DNA of 64,000 nt from Shewanella litorisediminis. GTDB taxonomy: Bacteria; Pseudomonadota; Gammaproteobacteria; Enterobacterales; Shewanellaceae. Shown here one piece after another: positions 1 to 9,741 of this stretch. The DNA is taken from contig NZ_CP069213.1 of assembly GCF_016834455.1 (NCBI RefSeq), positions 3,511,501-3,575,500 on the forward strand, in the 5' to 3' direction. A model generated the notes under the pieces. The model ran no database searches, was not told the DNA's origin, and saw only the letters and a program-made list of their open reading frames with translations. Position 1 is the first letter of the stretch, and every line of letters begins with the position of its first letter. A program made the translations under genes and the position numbers.

Positions 1-1102
<1,102 letters not shown>

Positions 1103-2014
1103 TCACATCAGCCGCCGCTGGATAAATTCGAGGATAAACTCCCTTGCTTCTCTGGCTTCCGGCAGTATCTCAAACAGCGGAAACACATGGGGCATGTGTG
1201 CCAGAAAATGTTGTTCCACCTCGGCTCCGGATTCTCGCAGGCGCAGCGCCATACGCTCCGAATCCTCCAAAAGCAATTCCCGGGTGCCCGCCAGCAACAG
1301 CATGGGTGGCATGCCATGCAAATCACCGTGCAGGGGGCTGGCTCTCACATCCATGGGGTTGGCGCCCTGAAGATAGGCGCCCCTGAGTCTGAGCAGGGAT
1401 TCGATGCTGAACAGGGGATCGTCGGCACTGAGCAGCCGTTCACTGTTACCTGTGATCCCAAGGTCCAACGCGGGGCTCAGCAGCACTGCGCAGCCGGGTA
1501 ATCTGAGCCCCTTCTCTTTAACCTGTAGCAACAGGGACATGGCCAGATTGCCACCGGCACTGTCGCCCATCACCACGAAGGGCCCGGACCAGCGCGACAG
1601 AAACCGCTCATATCCTTCAAGCACATCCTCCAGCGGCGCCGGAAACGGGTGCTCCGGTGCCAACCGATAGTCAGGGACATAAGCATCGGCATCCAGCTCA
1701 CGACATAAATCGGCGATGAAGCGACCATGGGCATTGGGGGTTTTAAAACAAAATCCCCCACCACGCACATAGAAGATGGCAATGCGGGGGGTTGGTGCCG
1801 CACCGGGCTCCAGGCGATAGTGGATTAAGCAGCTGTGTGACAGAGACAAATTTTCACTGACAAGCCCTTTGGGCCAGGCAAGATAGCGGCTGTCCAGCGC
1901 CAGCAGCCGCCTGCGAATATCTGCAAGTGACAAACGCGTGCCCCTGGCGTGCATACCGGGTTTGGCGATGTAAGAAAGCACACTGTTAAGCACCTTTGCC
2001 TGCCAACTAGCCAT
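1103..2014 (-). CDS. alpha/beta hydrolase, HSL-type (lipase family IV) esterase
   Basis: 303-aa cytoplasmic carboxylesterase-like protein with no signal peptide. The nucleophile elbow is GDSAGGN (about residue 150), the acid region lies near LLLAGTRELLLEDSE, and the catalytic His is in HMPHVFPLF near the C terminus. Where the family normally has HGGG(F/W), the oxyanion-hole loop here reads YVRGGGF, so the conserved His is replaced by Arg. The start ATG at 2014 has a good AGGAG ribosome site. It precedes astC in the same direction, but the 312-bp gap argues for separate transcription. The substrate is unknown; short-chain acyl esters are typical for the family. Confidence 0.85.
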   Translation of the reverse strand: MASWQAKVLNSVLSYIAKPGMHARGTRLSLADIRRRLLALDSRYLAWPKGLVSENLSLSHSCLIHYRLEPGAAPTPRIAIFYVRGGGFCFKTPNAHGRFIADLCRELDADAYVPDYRLAPEHPFPAPLEDVLEGYERFLSRWSGPFVVMGDSAGGNLAMSLLLQVKEKGLRLPGCAVLLSPALDLGITGNSERLLSADDPLFSIESLLRLRGAYLQGANPMDVRASPLHGDLHGMPPMLLLAGTRELLLEDSERMALRLRESGAEVEQHFLAHMPHVFPLFEILPEAREAREFILEFIQRRLM

Positions 2015-2061
2015 ACTGCGCTCCTGTGCCGGATATTCTGTTAATGCCCTCGGCGATGGCC

Positions 2062-3258
2062 TCAGAAGAGCTCCATTCTGCGATAATTTTGTGCTTTCAG
2101 ACGAAGTATTTCCTGCTCACTGAGGCCGTAGTAACGGTACATCTCCCTCGCTTCCTGGGGTTCAAGCAGGTTGCTGTCTTCCAGCGTCATCACCCGGACG
2201 AAACAAGTAGCCTTGGCCAGGATTTGTGCATCCATGGGCAGGTCACTGACCGTGAGAGATTCATCCAGCGCCTTGAGGTTGAGCGTAAGGGCATGATCGG
2301 CAAAGTTAAGTCTGGCCGGAATTTCCCATGCGAGTTTGCTGGAATGGACAAGCACTTCTTCCAGCACCTTTTCGGCGGGGAATTCGGTGGCCATGACGGC
2401 ATCATAGAGTTCCTTGTCCCGGCTGGCACTGGCCTCCCTGAGCCAATTGCCCCAGTTTTTTTCATAGATTGCCGCCGCACTGCCCAGCACCATGGTGATA
2501 CCAAACTGCTCGAGTAAGGCGCTGATAAATGCCAGGGTTTCATTGCATTCGTGGAGTTTGGCCAGGGCTTTGGCGGCGGTGGCACAGGCCAGCGAATATT
2601 GCCAAAGCTTACGATTGGGCCACAGCAGGCAGGAATGGCCCGAAGGCAACCAGTTGCGCATACTGTAGTAAGGCACCAACTGGCGCAGGTTTTCTACTCC
2701 GATAAAGTTGAGCACCAACTTGATATCGGTAACCCGCACATCGGCGCGTTGTGGATGACGCTGACGAAACGCGGTGCTGTTGACCACATTGGTCAAATCA
2801 CGGGATAACCAACCAATACCGCTCATCAGCAACCGAATACGTCCAAGCTCTGGATTTTCTTTGCAGAGCTGCTCAAACAGTGCCAGCTGGGTCTCGGTCA
2901 GGGTTGAGCGCTGCAGCAGCCTGTCCATGTCGCCGAGCGTCAGTCTTATCTCGTCCATGACGGTGTCGGTCAGCTGCTTGGATACGGCCTCGAATACTTC
3001 ACGGGCCTTCTGCTGCCGCTCGATACGTTCGAACACGGCGGCGCGCTCGATATCCAGCTTGAAGGCCACGGATTCGAGTTCTCTATCCAATTCATCCTGT
3101 ATTCTGGGCATTTTCTGCTTACCGACGATGAGCTGCCGGTATAAACGCCGCTCCAATGCCAGAACACTTCCGGGCTTAACTCCGCCCGCTGCGCCAATAG
3201 CCACCTCTGTAGACTCCCGATGGTGTGTAAAGCCGATTTCACCTGTCATTTTTAGCAT
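2062..3258 (-). CDS. HDOD domain protein
   Basis: 398-aa soluble protein. Residues about 1-130 are charged and helical. From about residue 140 there is an HDOD-like domain, the degenerate relative of HD phosphohydrolases found in bacterial signalling proteins. Supporting segments are NPELGRIRLLMSGIGWLSRD, VTDIKLVLNFIGVENLRQLV and HECNETLAFISALLEQFGI. No intact HD metal dyad is obvious. It has no membrane segment and no attached GGDEF or EAL domain. Start ATG 3258 lacks a clear Shine-Dalgarno; a second ATG lies at 3249. The next gene leftward, the esterase, starts 47 bp after its stop, so the two may be cotranscribed. Confidence 0.75.
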   Translation of the reverse strand: MLKMTGEIGFTHHRESTEVAIGAAGGVKPGSVLALERRLYRQLIVGKQKMPRIQDELDRELESVAFKLDIERAAVFERIERQQKAREVFEAVSKQLTDTVMDEIRLTLGDMDRLLQRSTLTETQLALFEQLCKENPELGRIRLLMSGIGWLSRDLTNVVNSTAFRQRHPQRADVRVTDIKLVLNFIGVENLRQLVPYYSMRNWLPSGHSCLLWPNRKLWQYSLACATAAKALAKLHECNETLAFISALLEQFGITMVLGSAAAIYEKNWGNWLREASASRDKELYDAVMATEFPAEKVLEEVLVHSSKLAWEIPARLNFADHALTLNLKALDESLTVSDLPMDAQILAKATCFVRVMTLEDSNLLEPQEAREMYRYYGLSEQEILRLKAQNYRRMELF

Positions 3259-3320
3259 AAATCAGCCATGGAGAGAGACTGATATTTTGCCAACTTACTG
3301 ACAGGCTGCCAATTTTCAAT

Positions 3321-3345
3321 AAAAAAACAGGGCCCGCAGGCCCTG
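3321..3345 (-). terminator. Rho-independent terminator of the S9 peptidase gene
   Basis: Reading leftward, a 7-bp stem CAGGGCC/GGCCCTG with a 4-nt loop is followed by seven U residues. It lies 22 bp after the peptidase stop codon. Confidence 0.85.
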
Positions 3346-3367
3346 AGTTTAACGACCGAATCATCCG

Positions 3368-5842
3368 TTACTTGAGTTCGGCTTCAAACAGCTTATAAAT
3401 ACGGCGATATTCATCAAGCCAGCTGGATGGTTCACGGAAACCATGGGGCTCCACCGGATAGATGGCGGTTTCAAACATGGGTTTTTCCAGCTCAATCAAA
3501 CGCTGCACCAGGCGCACACTGTCCTGGAAGAACACGTTGTCATCCAGCACACCGCTCATGATAAGCAGCGGTTTGTTCAGCCCCTCGGCATGATAGATGG
3601 GTGAGCTGCGCTCAAAGGCAATATGATCCACATCCGGGGTATTGAGGATGTTGGAGGTGTAAGGCGCGTTGTAATGTGCCCAATCGGTTACCGGACGCAG
3701 CGCCGCCCCGGCCTGGAACAGCTCAGGTTCGCGGAACAGGGCCATAAAGGTGAGGAAGCCACCATAGGAACCGCCGTAGGTGCCCACACGCTTGGTATCC
3801 ACATTGGCATTGTTCACCATCCAGGCCACGCCGTCTTTAAGGTCTTCCACCTCCGGGTGCCCCATCTGACGGTAGATAGCGGTACGCCAGTCACGGCCAT
3901 ACCCTTTGGAACCACGGAAGTCCATGTCCATCACCACATAACCTTGCTGAGCCAGCAGGTTGTGGAACATAAACTCCCGGAAATAGCCGGAGAAACCAAA
4001 GTGCGCGTTTTGCAGATAACCGGCACCATGGTTAAAAATCACAGCCGGATACTTATCGGCCTTGGTGGCATCGTAACCTTCTGGCAGATACACCCTGGCA
4101 TAGACTACCCCGGCACCGTGATTGGATGGCACTGCCACCACATTGGGCGCCTGCCAGGCATACTTGGCAAAGGCCTCTGATGTGTAGTGGGTCAGACGCT
4201 TGAGTTCGCCACCAATCTCCTGCACATAGAGCTCTTCCGGCTGAATACGGCTGGAGGCGGTCAAGAGCAGGCGTGTGCCATCCGGGCTCAGGCTGTAATC
4301 CAGGGTGCCTTCCCAGTGGGTCAACTGCTCATCTTTGCCATCGACCAGAGCGACCCGATAAACATTGTAAATCCCGGGGTGATCTTTATTGGCCTTGTAG
4401 TAGAGGTGCTTGCCATCGGGGCTCAAGGTGACATCGCTGACGACAAATTTACCCGAAGTCAGTGCACTGGCAGCCTTGCCCGGCGCTTTGATGTAAAGCT
4501 GTGAGTAGCCGGTTTCTTCCGACAGGAAATAAAAGCGACCATCGTTGAGCCAACCAAACTGGTTGTAGTCGTAGTTCACCCAGGCGTCATCATGGAGACG
4601 ATGCTCAGTACTGAGTTTGCCTGAGTCCAGATTGACCGATGCAATCCAGCGGTCTTTGTTATCCACCGCCTCCAGCATCACCATCAGCTGGCCATCATCA
4701 CTCCACTGGATGGCGCTCTGGCTCCAGCCCCAATCCTGCATCAGTTGCACTTTACGGGGCGCTTTCTCGCTTTGGTAGCTTTCGCCCCTTGCCTTGGCAT
4801 TCTCGGCCTTTACCGCCGCCAGCACATCCTCATCAAAGCCCTGCAGGCCTTCGATACTGATGTCATGTTTTTGTTTGTCCTGCAGGTCAATCAACACCAG
4901 GCGCTGGCCCGGTGGATTGTCTTCGGCCACCCTGGCGCGGGCAGGCACTGCGTCCACATAGCCATCCTTACCCAGGTAGTTGGGCATGATGTCGTGCTCG
5001 CTGCGGCCTTGGTAACTCTTGTCCTGGAGACTCAGCAGCACATAACGGCCATCGGCTGACAGCGACAGTTCGACAACTACCTCACTATCCCCCAAATACC
5101 AGGGTTCAGCCGTCATGGTGGTGTCGGCCGCGCTCAGAGCCTTTTTATAGTCTTCACGGGCTTTGGCTTTGTCGTGCTGGGCGGCCACATACTGGATGAG
5201 CTTTGCCTGCTCTTTAGCCAAATAGGCCTCGGGAGCCTTAACGCCCTTGGGCGGCTGGCTCATACGAATGTCGGCAAGCTGCTCGACCATGCCGTTGGCA
5301 TGCAGACGGAATACGGCATTCCCCTGCCAGAATGCCAGGTCGCCATTACTCAGAAAACGTACGCCATCCACGGGGGTATTGGTGCGGGTCAGCTGTGATA
5401 CTTCACCGGTTGACAGGTCTTTGACGAAGAGGTTGCCCTGATAGATATAAGCCTTGCGTTTTTGCGCTGTATCCAGCACACCTTTACGCTGGGACACCTG
5501 ATGCAGCTCGCCCAGAGACAGTTCGCGGGCTTCGCCATCCAGCGCCTGAACATAGTAGGACTTCAGGGCCGACGCACTGGGCTGACGTTCAAACAGTACG
5601 CTGCTGCCGTCATCGCTCCAGTATGGATTGCGGGCAAATATTCCCATCCAATCCGGATTGGCCATAATCTGCTTCATGGTCAGGGGCTGTGAGGCAACAG
5701 GCGGTGCAGCCAACTCGACCTGAGACACTGGTACCTGCCTGGCAGCAACAGCGTTCGATGCCGTATTGTCCGTGGCAGCGCAGCCAGCCAGAATGGCCAG
5801 CGACAGGGCGCTGACCGCAAAGTGACGGTAAACCGGGTTCAT
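3368..5842 (-). CDS. S9 family prolyl oligopeptidase-type peptidase, lipoprotein
   Basis: 824-aa serine peptidase of the DPP-IV/acylaminoacyl-peptidase class, which release dipeptides or acyl amino acids from short peptides. The N terminus is a type II signal peptide with lipobox LAGC (Cys at about residue 21), so it is probably a lipid-anchored periplasmic or outer-membrane protein. The central part (about 50-560) carries TolB/WD40-like beta-propeller strands (VTLSPDGKHLYYKAN, YSLSPDGTRLLLTASS). The C-terminal alpha/beta hydrolase domain has nucleophile GGSYGG, the acid in SGVLDDNVF and the His in PVEPHGF. Start ATG 5842 has a strong AAGGAAGG ribosome site. It is monocistronic with its own terminator. 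Exact specificity cannot be read from sequence. Confidence 0.9.
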   Translation of the reverse strand: MNPVYRHFAVSALSLAILAGCAATDNTASNAVAARQVPVSQVELAAPPVASQPLTMKQIMANPDWMGIFARNPYWSDDGSSVLFERQPSASALKSYYVQALDGEARELSLGELHQVSQRKGVLDTAQKRKAYIYQGNLFVKDLSTGEVSQLTRTNTPVDGVRFLSNGDLAFWQGNAVFRLHANGMVEQLADIRMSQPPKGVKAPEAYLAKEQAKLIQYVAAQHDKAKAREDYKKALSAADTTMTAEPWYLGDSEVVVELSLSADGRYVLLSLQDKSYQGRSEHDIMPNYLGKDGYVDAVPARARVAEDNPPGQRLVLIDLQDKQKHDISIEGLQGFDEDVLAAVKAENAKARGESYQSEKAPRKVQLMQDWGWSQSAIQWSDDGQLMVMLEAVDNKDRWIASVNLDSGKLSTEHRLHDDAWVNYDYNQFGWLNDGRFYFLSEETGYSQLYIKAPGKAASALTSGKFVVSDVTLSPDGKHLYYKANKDHPGIYNVYRVALVDGKDEQLTHWEGTLDYSLSPDGTRLLLTASSRIQPEELYVQEIGGELKRLTHYTSEAFAKYAWQAPNVVAVPSNHGAGVVYARVYLPEGYDATKADKYPAVIFNHGAGYLQNAHFGFSGYFREFMFHNLLAQQGYVVMDMDFRGSKGYGRDWRTAIYRQMGHPEVEDLKDGVAWMVNNANVDTKRVGTYGGSYGGFLTFMALFREPELFQAGAALRPVTDWAHYNAPYTSNILNTPDVDHIAFERSSPIYHAEGLNKPLLIMSGVLDDNVFFQDSVRLVQRLIELEKPMFETAIYPVEPHGFREPSSWLDEYRRIYKLFEAELK

Positions 5843-5975
5843 TGTCCTTCCTTTTCGTTTTACGGCCGGAGGCCTTTTTGGAATGGCGCCAGTTATACCA
5901 TATTTGTCCCAGTCACACCGACGCCGTCACAAAAGGCAGGAGAGAAAACTTGTAACAGAAAATCAAGACACGCCG

Positions 5976-6551
5976 TCAGGCGCTGATTTTGAGGAAATTA
6001 CCAAGCAATTCGAGCCCTTGCTCGGTAAGAATGGACTCGGGATGGAACTGCACCCCATAAAGCGGTAACGACTGATGGCTGATAGCCATGATTTCCCGCC
6101 CATGAACGGGGTCATCAAACCAGGCATCCATCACAAAGCCCTCGGGCACGGACTCCACCAATAAAGAATGATAGCGGGTTACCCTGAGGGGGTTACTCAG
6201 GCCGCGAAACAAACGCTGATTGTTATGGCGGATATCACTGGTTTTGCCATGCATGACCCGTCCGGCACGGATCACTTTGGCACCGAACACCTGCGCCATA
6301 GCCTGATGTCCGAGGCACACCCCTAAAATGGGCAGTTTACCGGCAAAATGCGCTATGGCCTCGAGGGAAATACCGGCGTCGTCCGGGGTGCAGGGGCCGG
6401 GAGAAATCACCAGATAGTCCGGTGCCAAGGCACTTATCTCATCAATCTGAATATCGTCATGGCGACGGACAACCACCTCTTCCCCGAGCTGCTGAAAATA
6501 CTGCACCAGGTTAAAGGTAAAAGAGTCGTAGTTGTCTATCATGAGCAACAT
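5976..6551 (-). CDS. pabA: aminodeoxychorismate/anthranilate synthase glutaminase subunit PabA
   Basis: 191-aa class I glutamine amidotransferase supplying ammonia to PabB (folate) or TrpE (tryptophan). The start [19 protein letters not shown] at 6551 matches the usual family N terminus; a longer in-frame extension to 6626 has no homology-like character. The nucleophile Cys is in GVCLGHQ, and the His/Glu pair is in GVQFHPESI near the C terminus; [13 protein letters not shown] is the oxyanion region. Location near astC fits the Shewanella arrangement and favours pabA over a trp-operon trpG. No pabB or trpE is in the window. Confidence 0.92.
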   Translation of the reverse strand: MLLMIDNYDSFTFNLVQYFQQLGEEVVVRRHDDIQIDEISALAPDYLVISPGPCTPDDAGISLEAIAHFAGKLPILGVCLGHQAMAQVFGAKVIRAGRVMHGKTSDIRHNNQRLFRGLSNPLRVTRYHSLLVESVPEGFVMDAWFDDPVHGREIMAISHQSLPLYGVQFHPESILTEQGLELLGNFLKISA

Positions 6552-6658
6552 GCTTTTATTCGTCCGCGTGTTGGAGTCCAAACAGAATAGGCCGCGAATC
6601 CTAGCACAGAGCGGCGAGCGGATCATCCAATGCCCGGAACTATGTCTATGCTTAACGG

Positions 6659-7816
6659 ATGACTATCAAACCTTCGTCAGTAACCTCTATGGCATTTTGG
6701 GGGAAACAACTGGTCAGCTACGCCAAAACGGGTATAGAGCATTGCCACGGTAAAACGCAAGAGCGCCGGCTTATCCAAACGAATATCAGTGTGTTGATCG
6801 CCTTAGTCACCATACTGGTGTTTAACCTTGCCTTTATACTGCTTGGCAATCCAGGACTGATTTATTCAGGCCTGGTGCAGTTGCCGCTTTTATTGCTGCT
6901 GCCCCTGGTTCTGTGGCTAAACCACAGGGGGAAAAGACACGAGGCCACACTGACACTGTTTTTATTGGTGATGTTCGATGCACTCATCGCGCTGATGCTG
7001 GCTCAGGGGGTGACGCTTGGGCTGCAATACTATTTCCTGATGTTTGCGGTGTTACCCGCCTCCTACCTGGATGCCAAACAGTGGCTCACCACCGCCCTGC
7101 TTTTTTGCAGCAACTTACTGCTGTTCGGCTATTTTGAAGTCTATGGATGGCAGGCTCATCCCAGCATTGCAGAGGTACCGACACTCACTATCACACTGCT
7201 TCGGATCCTGATGGTGGGATCGTGCGTCACCACGGTATTGGTGGTTATCCTGATAAGCGAATACTACGCGGCGCAAAATGAGCGGGAACTGCAATATCTT
7301 GCCGACACCGATTCCCTTACAGGGCTGCCCAACAGGCGAGCCTTTATGTGGAAGCTGGAGCGCACCGTAAAGGACAGACGCCCCTTTTGCCTGCTGATCA
7401 TCGATGTTGACCACTTCAAGCAGATTAACGACACCACAGGGCACCAGGCTGGCGACTCTGCATTGCAATTTTTGGCGAGCCAATTGCACGCTGCCACCCA
7501 GGGAGAGGACTTTGCAGGCCGGATTGGTGGAGAAGAATTTGCCATGGTCCAATTTTGTGCCTCGCCACTGGAACATCTCACCCGTGCAGAAAACCTGAGA
7601 AAGACCATCGCCTCCGCACATCCTGATCTGGGCGCCGGCCCGGTTCGTTTGACTGTCTCCATCGGCGTGTGTATGGCAACACCGCCGGTATCTCTCATCA
7701 AGATCATGGCCATGGCTGACAAGGCTCTTTACCAGGCGAAACGCAACGGCCGTAACTGCATCCAGGTGGCAGCAGACCAATCTCCATCACAGGCACAAAG
7801 GCAAGCCGTTAACTGA
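6659..7816 (+). CDS. membrane-bound GGDEF domain diguanylate cyclase
   Basis: 385 aa. About five or six hydrophobic segments (residues about 40-205) form a membrane sensor region of no recognised type, followed by a C-terminal GGDEF domain that would make cyclic di-GMP. Motifs are [31 protein letters not shown], the active-site signature RIGGEEF and VSIGVC. The GGEEF form is compatible with activity. No RxxD inhibitory I-site is present just upstream (QGEDFAGR), so product inhibition may be absent. ATG 6659 has no clear ribosome site and ATG 6689 is an alternative. It is divergent from pabA. Confidence 0.88.
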   Translation: MTIKPSSVTSMAFWGKQLVSYAKTGIEHCHGKTQERRLIQTNISVLIALVTILVFNLAFILLGNPGLIYSGLVQLPLLLLLPLVLWLNHRGKRHEATLTLFLLVMFDALIALMLAQGVTLGLQYYFLMFAVLPASYLDAKQWLTTALLFCSNLLLFGYFEVYGWQAHPSIAEVPTLTITLLRILMVGSCVTTVLVVILISEYYAAQNERELQYLADTDSLTGLPNRRAFMWKLERTVKDRRPFCLLIIDVDHFKQINDTTGHQAGDSALQFLASQLHAATQGEDFAGRIGGEEFAMVQFCASPLEHLTRAENLRKTIASAHPDLGAGPVRLTVSIGVCMATPPVSLIKIMAMADKALYQAKRNGRNCIQVAADQSPSQAQRQAVN

Positions 7817-7832
7817 TTGCCATACCAAAACG

Positions 7833-7859
7833 AAAAAACCAGCCATCGGCTGGTTTTTT
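7833..7859. terminator. bidirectional Rho-independent terminator
   Basis: AACCAGCC/GGCTGGTT hairpin flanked by an A-run on the left and a T-run on the right. It separates the convergent GGDEF and sspB genes and can serve both. Confidence 0.9.
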
Positions 7860-7860
7860 G

Positions 7861-8319
7861 TTATTTGACCACGGTTAAATGGCCACGGCGTTTGGGGCTG
7901 GGATCGTCCGGCCCATCAGCTTCATCGCTGGCCAGCACCTCTTCAGGCTCTGACTCCACCACAGACAGCAGCTCGTCTTCGCCTTCATCAAGCAGATAGG
8001 CATCTTCGGCATCAAATACCGTGCCGGCACCATTTTCACGGGCATAAATAGCCACGATGGAGGCCATGGGCAATACCACCTGATGGGGTACACCGCCGAA
8101 ACGGGCATTAAACTCCACCGCATCGTTACCCAGCTGCAAATGCCCCACTGCAGATTCGGCGATGTTCAGCACTATCTGACCATCGCGCACATATTGCTGG
8201 GGCACCTGGGTGCCTTTGACATAGGCGTCCACCACCACGTGGGGCGTGAGCTGGTTATCCATCAACCAGTCATAATACGCCCGCAGTAAGTAAGGACGGC
8301 TTGGCGTCAAAGGTTTCAT
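7861..8319 (-). CDS. sspB: ClpXP protease specificity-enhancing factor SspB
   Basis: 152-aa adaptor that delivers SsrA-tagged proteins to ClpXP. The start MKPLTPSRPYLLRAYYDWL is typical. ATG 8317-8319 overlaps the sspA stop as TAATG, which implies translational coupling. The substrate-binding core is residues 1-110 (HVVVDAYVKGTQVPQQYV, LNIAESAVGHLQLGNDAVEFNARFGG, split here by a short segment). It is followed by an acidic flexible tail and a C-terminal RGHLTVVK, the ClpX-binding XB motif. A longer upstream extension in the same frame lies inside sspA and is not real. Confidence 0.95.
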   Translation of the reverse strand: MKPLTPSRPYLLRAYYDWLMDNQLTPHVVVDAYVKGTQVPQQYVRDGQIVLNIAESAVGHLQLGNDAVEFNARFGGVPHQVVLPMASIVAIYARENGAGTVFDAEDAYLLDEGEDELLSVVESEPEEVLASDEADGPDDPSPKRRGHLTVVK

Positions 8320-8948
8320 TACAGACCCATGCGCATTTCGCGCTCGGCTTCTGTGAGCGATGCCTTGAACGACTCGCGATCGAAGATGCGGGTCATGTAG
8401 GCCTTGATGTCTTTGGCCACGCCGGTATCCAGGTGAATACCCAGGGCAGGCAGACGCCACAGCAAGGGGCCAAGGTAGCAGTCGGCCAGGCCGAATTCTT
8501 CACTCATGAAGTAAGGCATTTCACCAAACAGAGGTGAAATGGCAATCAGGCCTTCACGCAGCTCTTTACGGGCGGCATCGGCACGGTCGCCTTTCTTGAT
8601 GCGGTCAACCAGTACGTACCAATCGGTATCGATACGGTGCATCATCAAACGGCTCTGGCCACGGGAAACCGGATAAACAGGCATCAGTGGTGGGTGTGGG
8701 AAACGCTCATCCAGATATTCCATGATGATGCGTGACTCGTACAATACCAGCTCGCGATCCACCAGCGTCGGCACAGAGTTGTAAGGATTCAGCTCGAGCA
8801 AATCCTCAGGCATGTCGTTGGGATCGACCTGTAAAACATCAACGGTAACGCCTTTTTCAGCCAGTACAATACGCACCTGGTGGCTGTAGAGATCGTCGGC
8901 GCCAGAAAACAGAGTCATGATAGAGCGTTTGTTGGCAGCAAGAGCCAT
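8319..8948 (-). CDS. sspA: stringent starvation protein A
   Basis: 209-aa GST-fold, RNA polymerase-associated protein that helps cells survive starvation and acid stress and lowers H-NS levels in E. coli. The N-terminal thioredoxin-like part reads MTLFSGADDLYSHQVRIVLAEKG; the C-terminal all-helical part includes MPYFMSEEFGLADCYLGPLLWRL. It is not expected to have GST activity. Start ATG 8948 follows GGAGG at good spacing. It heads a two-gene sspAB unit downstream of petABC, with a weak terminator-like hairpin between. Confidence 0.95.
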   Translation of the reverse strand: MALAANKRSIMTLFSGADDLYSHQVRIVLAEKGVTVDVLQVDPNDMPEDLLELNPYNSVPTLVDRELVLYESRIIMEYLDERFPHPPLMPVYPVSRGQSRLMMHRIDTDWYVLVDRIKKGDRADAARKELREGLIAISPLFGEMPYFMSEEFGLADCYLGPLLWRLPALGIHLDTGVAKDIKAYMTRIFDRESFKASLTEAEREMRMGL

Positions 8949-8969
8949 TGATACCCTCCAGAATCGAAA

Positions 8970-8999
8970 CAAATAAAATAAACGAGGGGCTAACGCCCC
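8970..8999 (-). terminator. weak terminator-like hairpin after petC
   Basis: Reading leftward, GGGGC-GTTA-GCCCC is followed by a T-rich but interrupted tract. It lies between the petC stop and sspA, so some read-through into sspA is possible. Confidence 0.4.
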
Positions 9000-9042
9000 C
9001 CGTTTCAATACGCGGATAGAGTATTTTACCCGCTATTGGCTA

Positions 9043-9741
9043 TCAGTGTACATCCTTCCAGTATTCTTTCTTCAGGAAGTAGGCCACAACAAAGAAGATA
9101 AACAGGAAGCAAAGCACCCAAACACCCAGCGCCTGACGCTCCAGTTTGATGGGTTCAGCGGAGTAAACCAGGAAGCCGGTGATGTCACGGGCCACTTGAT
9201 CGTACTCTTCAGCACTCAACTTACCGCCGGAGGCAACCAGACTGCCGTCTGCCTGCTTAACCGCGATACCCTGCAAACCTTCCAGCACGTGAGGCATACC
9301 CACAGAAGGGAACACAGTGTTATTCACGCCGAAAGGACGGCTTGGGTCTTTGTAGAAACCCTTGAGGTAAGAATAAACCCAGTCTTCACCACGTACACGG
9401 GCGGCCAGAGTCAGATCCGGTGGCGCAGCACCGAACCACTTGGCAGCATCTTTCTCAGGGATAGCGTTTTCCATCAGTTCGCCGACTTTGGCACCGGTGA
9501 ACACGAACTTGGTGCGCATCTCATCGATAGATACGCCCAGATCGTTGGCAACACGCTCATAGCGCTGATACTGAGTGCTGTGACAGCCTGAGCAGTAGTG
9601 TTGGAACAGGTCCAGACCACGTACCAGAGACTCTTTATCGTTCAGATCGATATTGGCCTTTTCCAGGTGCACGTTCTGGCCGCCAGCGGCGAAGCCAAGA
9701 GTAGGCACCAGAGCAACCAAAGCAATGAGTAACTTTTTCAT
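9043..9741 (-). CDS. petC: cytochrome c1 subunit of the bc1 complex
   Basis: 232 aa. It has a signal peptide (MKKLLIALVALVPTLGFAAG), the single heme c site CSGCH near residue 52, and a probable axial Met in the segment FPSVGMPHVL. A C-terminal membrane anchor reads WVLCFLFIFFVVAYFLKKEYW. In the bc1 complex it accepts electrons from the Rieske protein and passes them to periplasmic cytochrome c. Its ATG overlaps the petB stop as TAATG, so petABC are translationally coupled. Confidence 0.96.
   Translation of the reverse strand: MKKLLIALVALVPTLGFAAGGQNVHLEKANIDLNDKESLVRGLDLFQHYCSGCHSTQYQRYERVANDLGVSIDEMRTKFVFTGAKVGELMENAIPEKDAAKWFGAAPPDLTLAARVRGEDWVYSYLKGFYKDPSRPFGVNNTVFPSVGMPHVLEGLQGIAVKQADGSLVASGGKLSAEEYDQVARDITGFLVYSAEPIKLERQALGVWVLCFLFIFFVVAYFLKKEYWKDVH

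Noticed and set aside
3623..4180. 185-aa open frame opposite the S9 peptidase
   Set aside because: It is antisense to a well-supported gene, has no ribosome site or domain, and reflects codon bias of the real gene.
7115..7780. 221-aa open frame opposite the GGDEF domain
   Set aside because: Antisense to conserved catalytic motifs; no support of its own.
8320..8460. N-terminal extension of SspB
   Set aside because: It would lie inside sspA, lacks family similarity, and the ATG at 8319 gives a standard SspB start.
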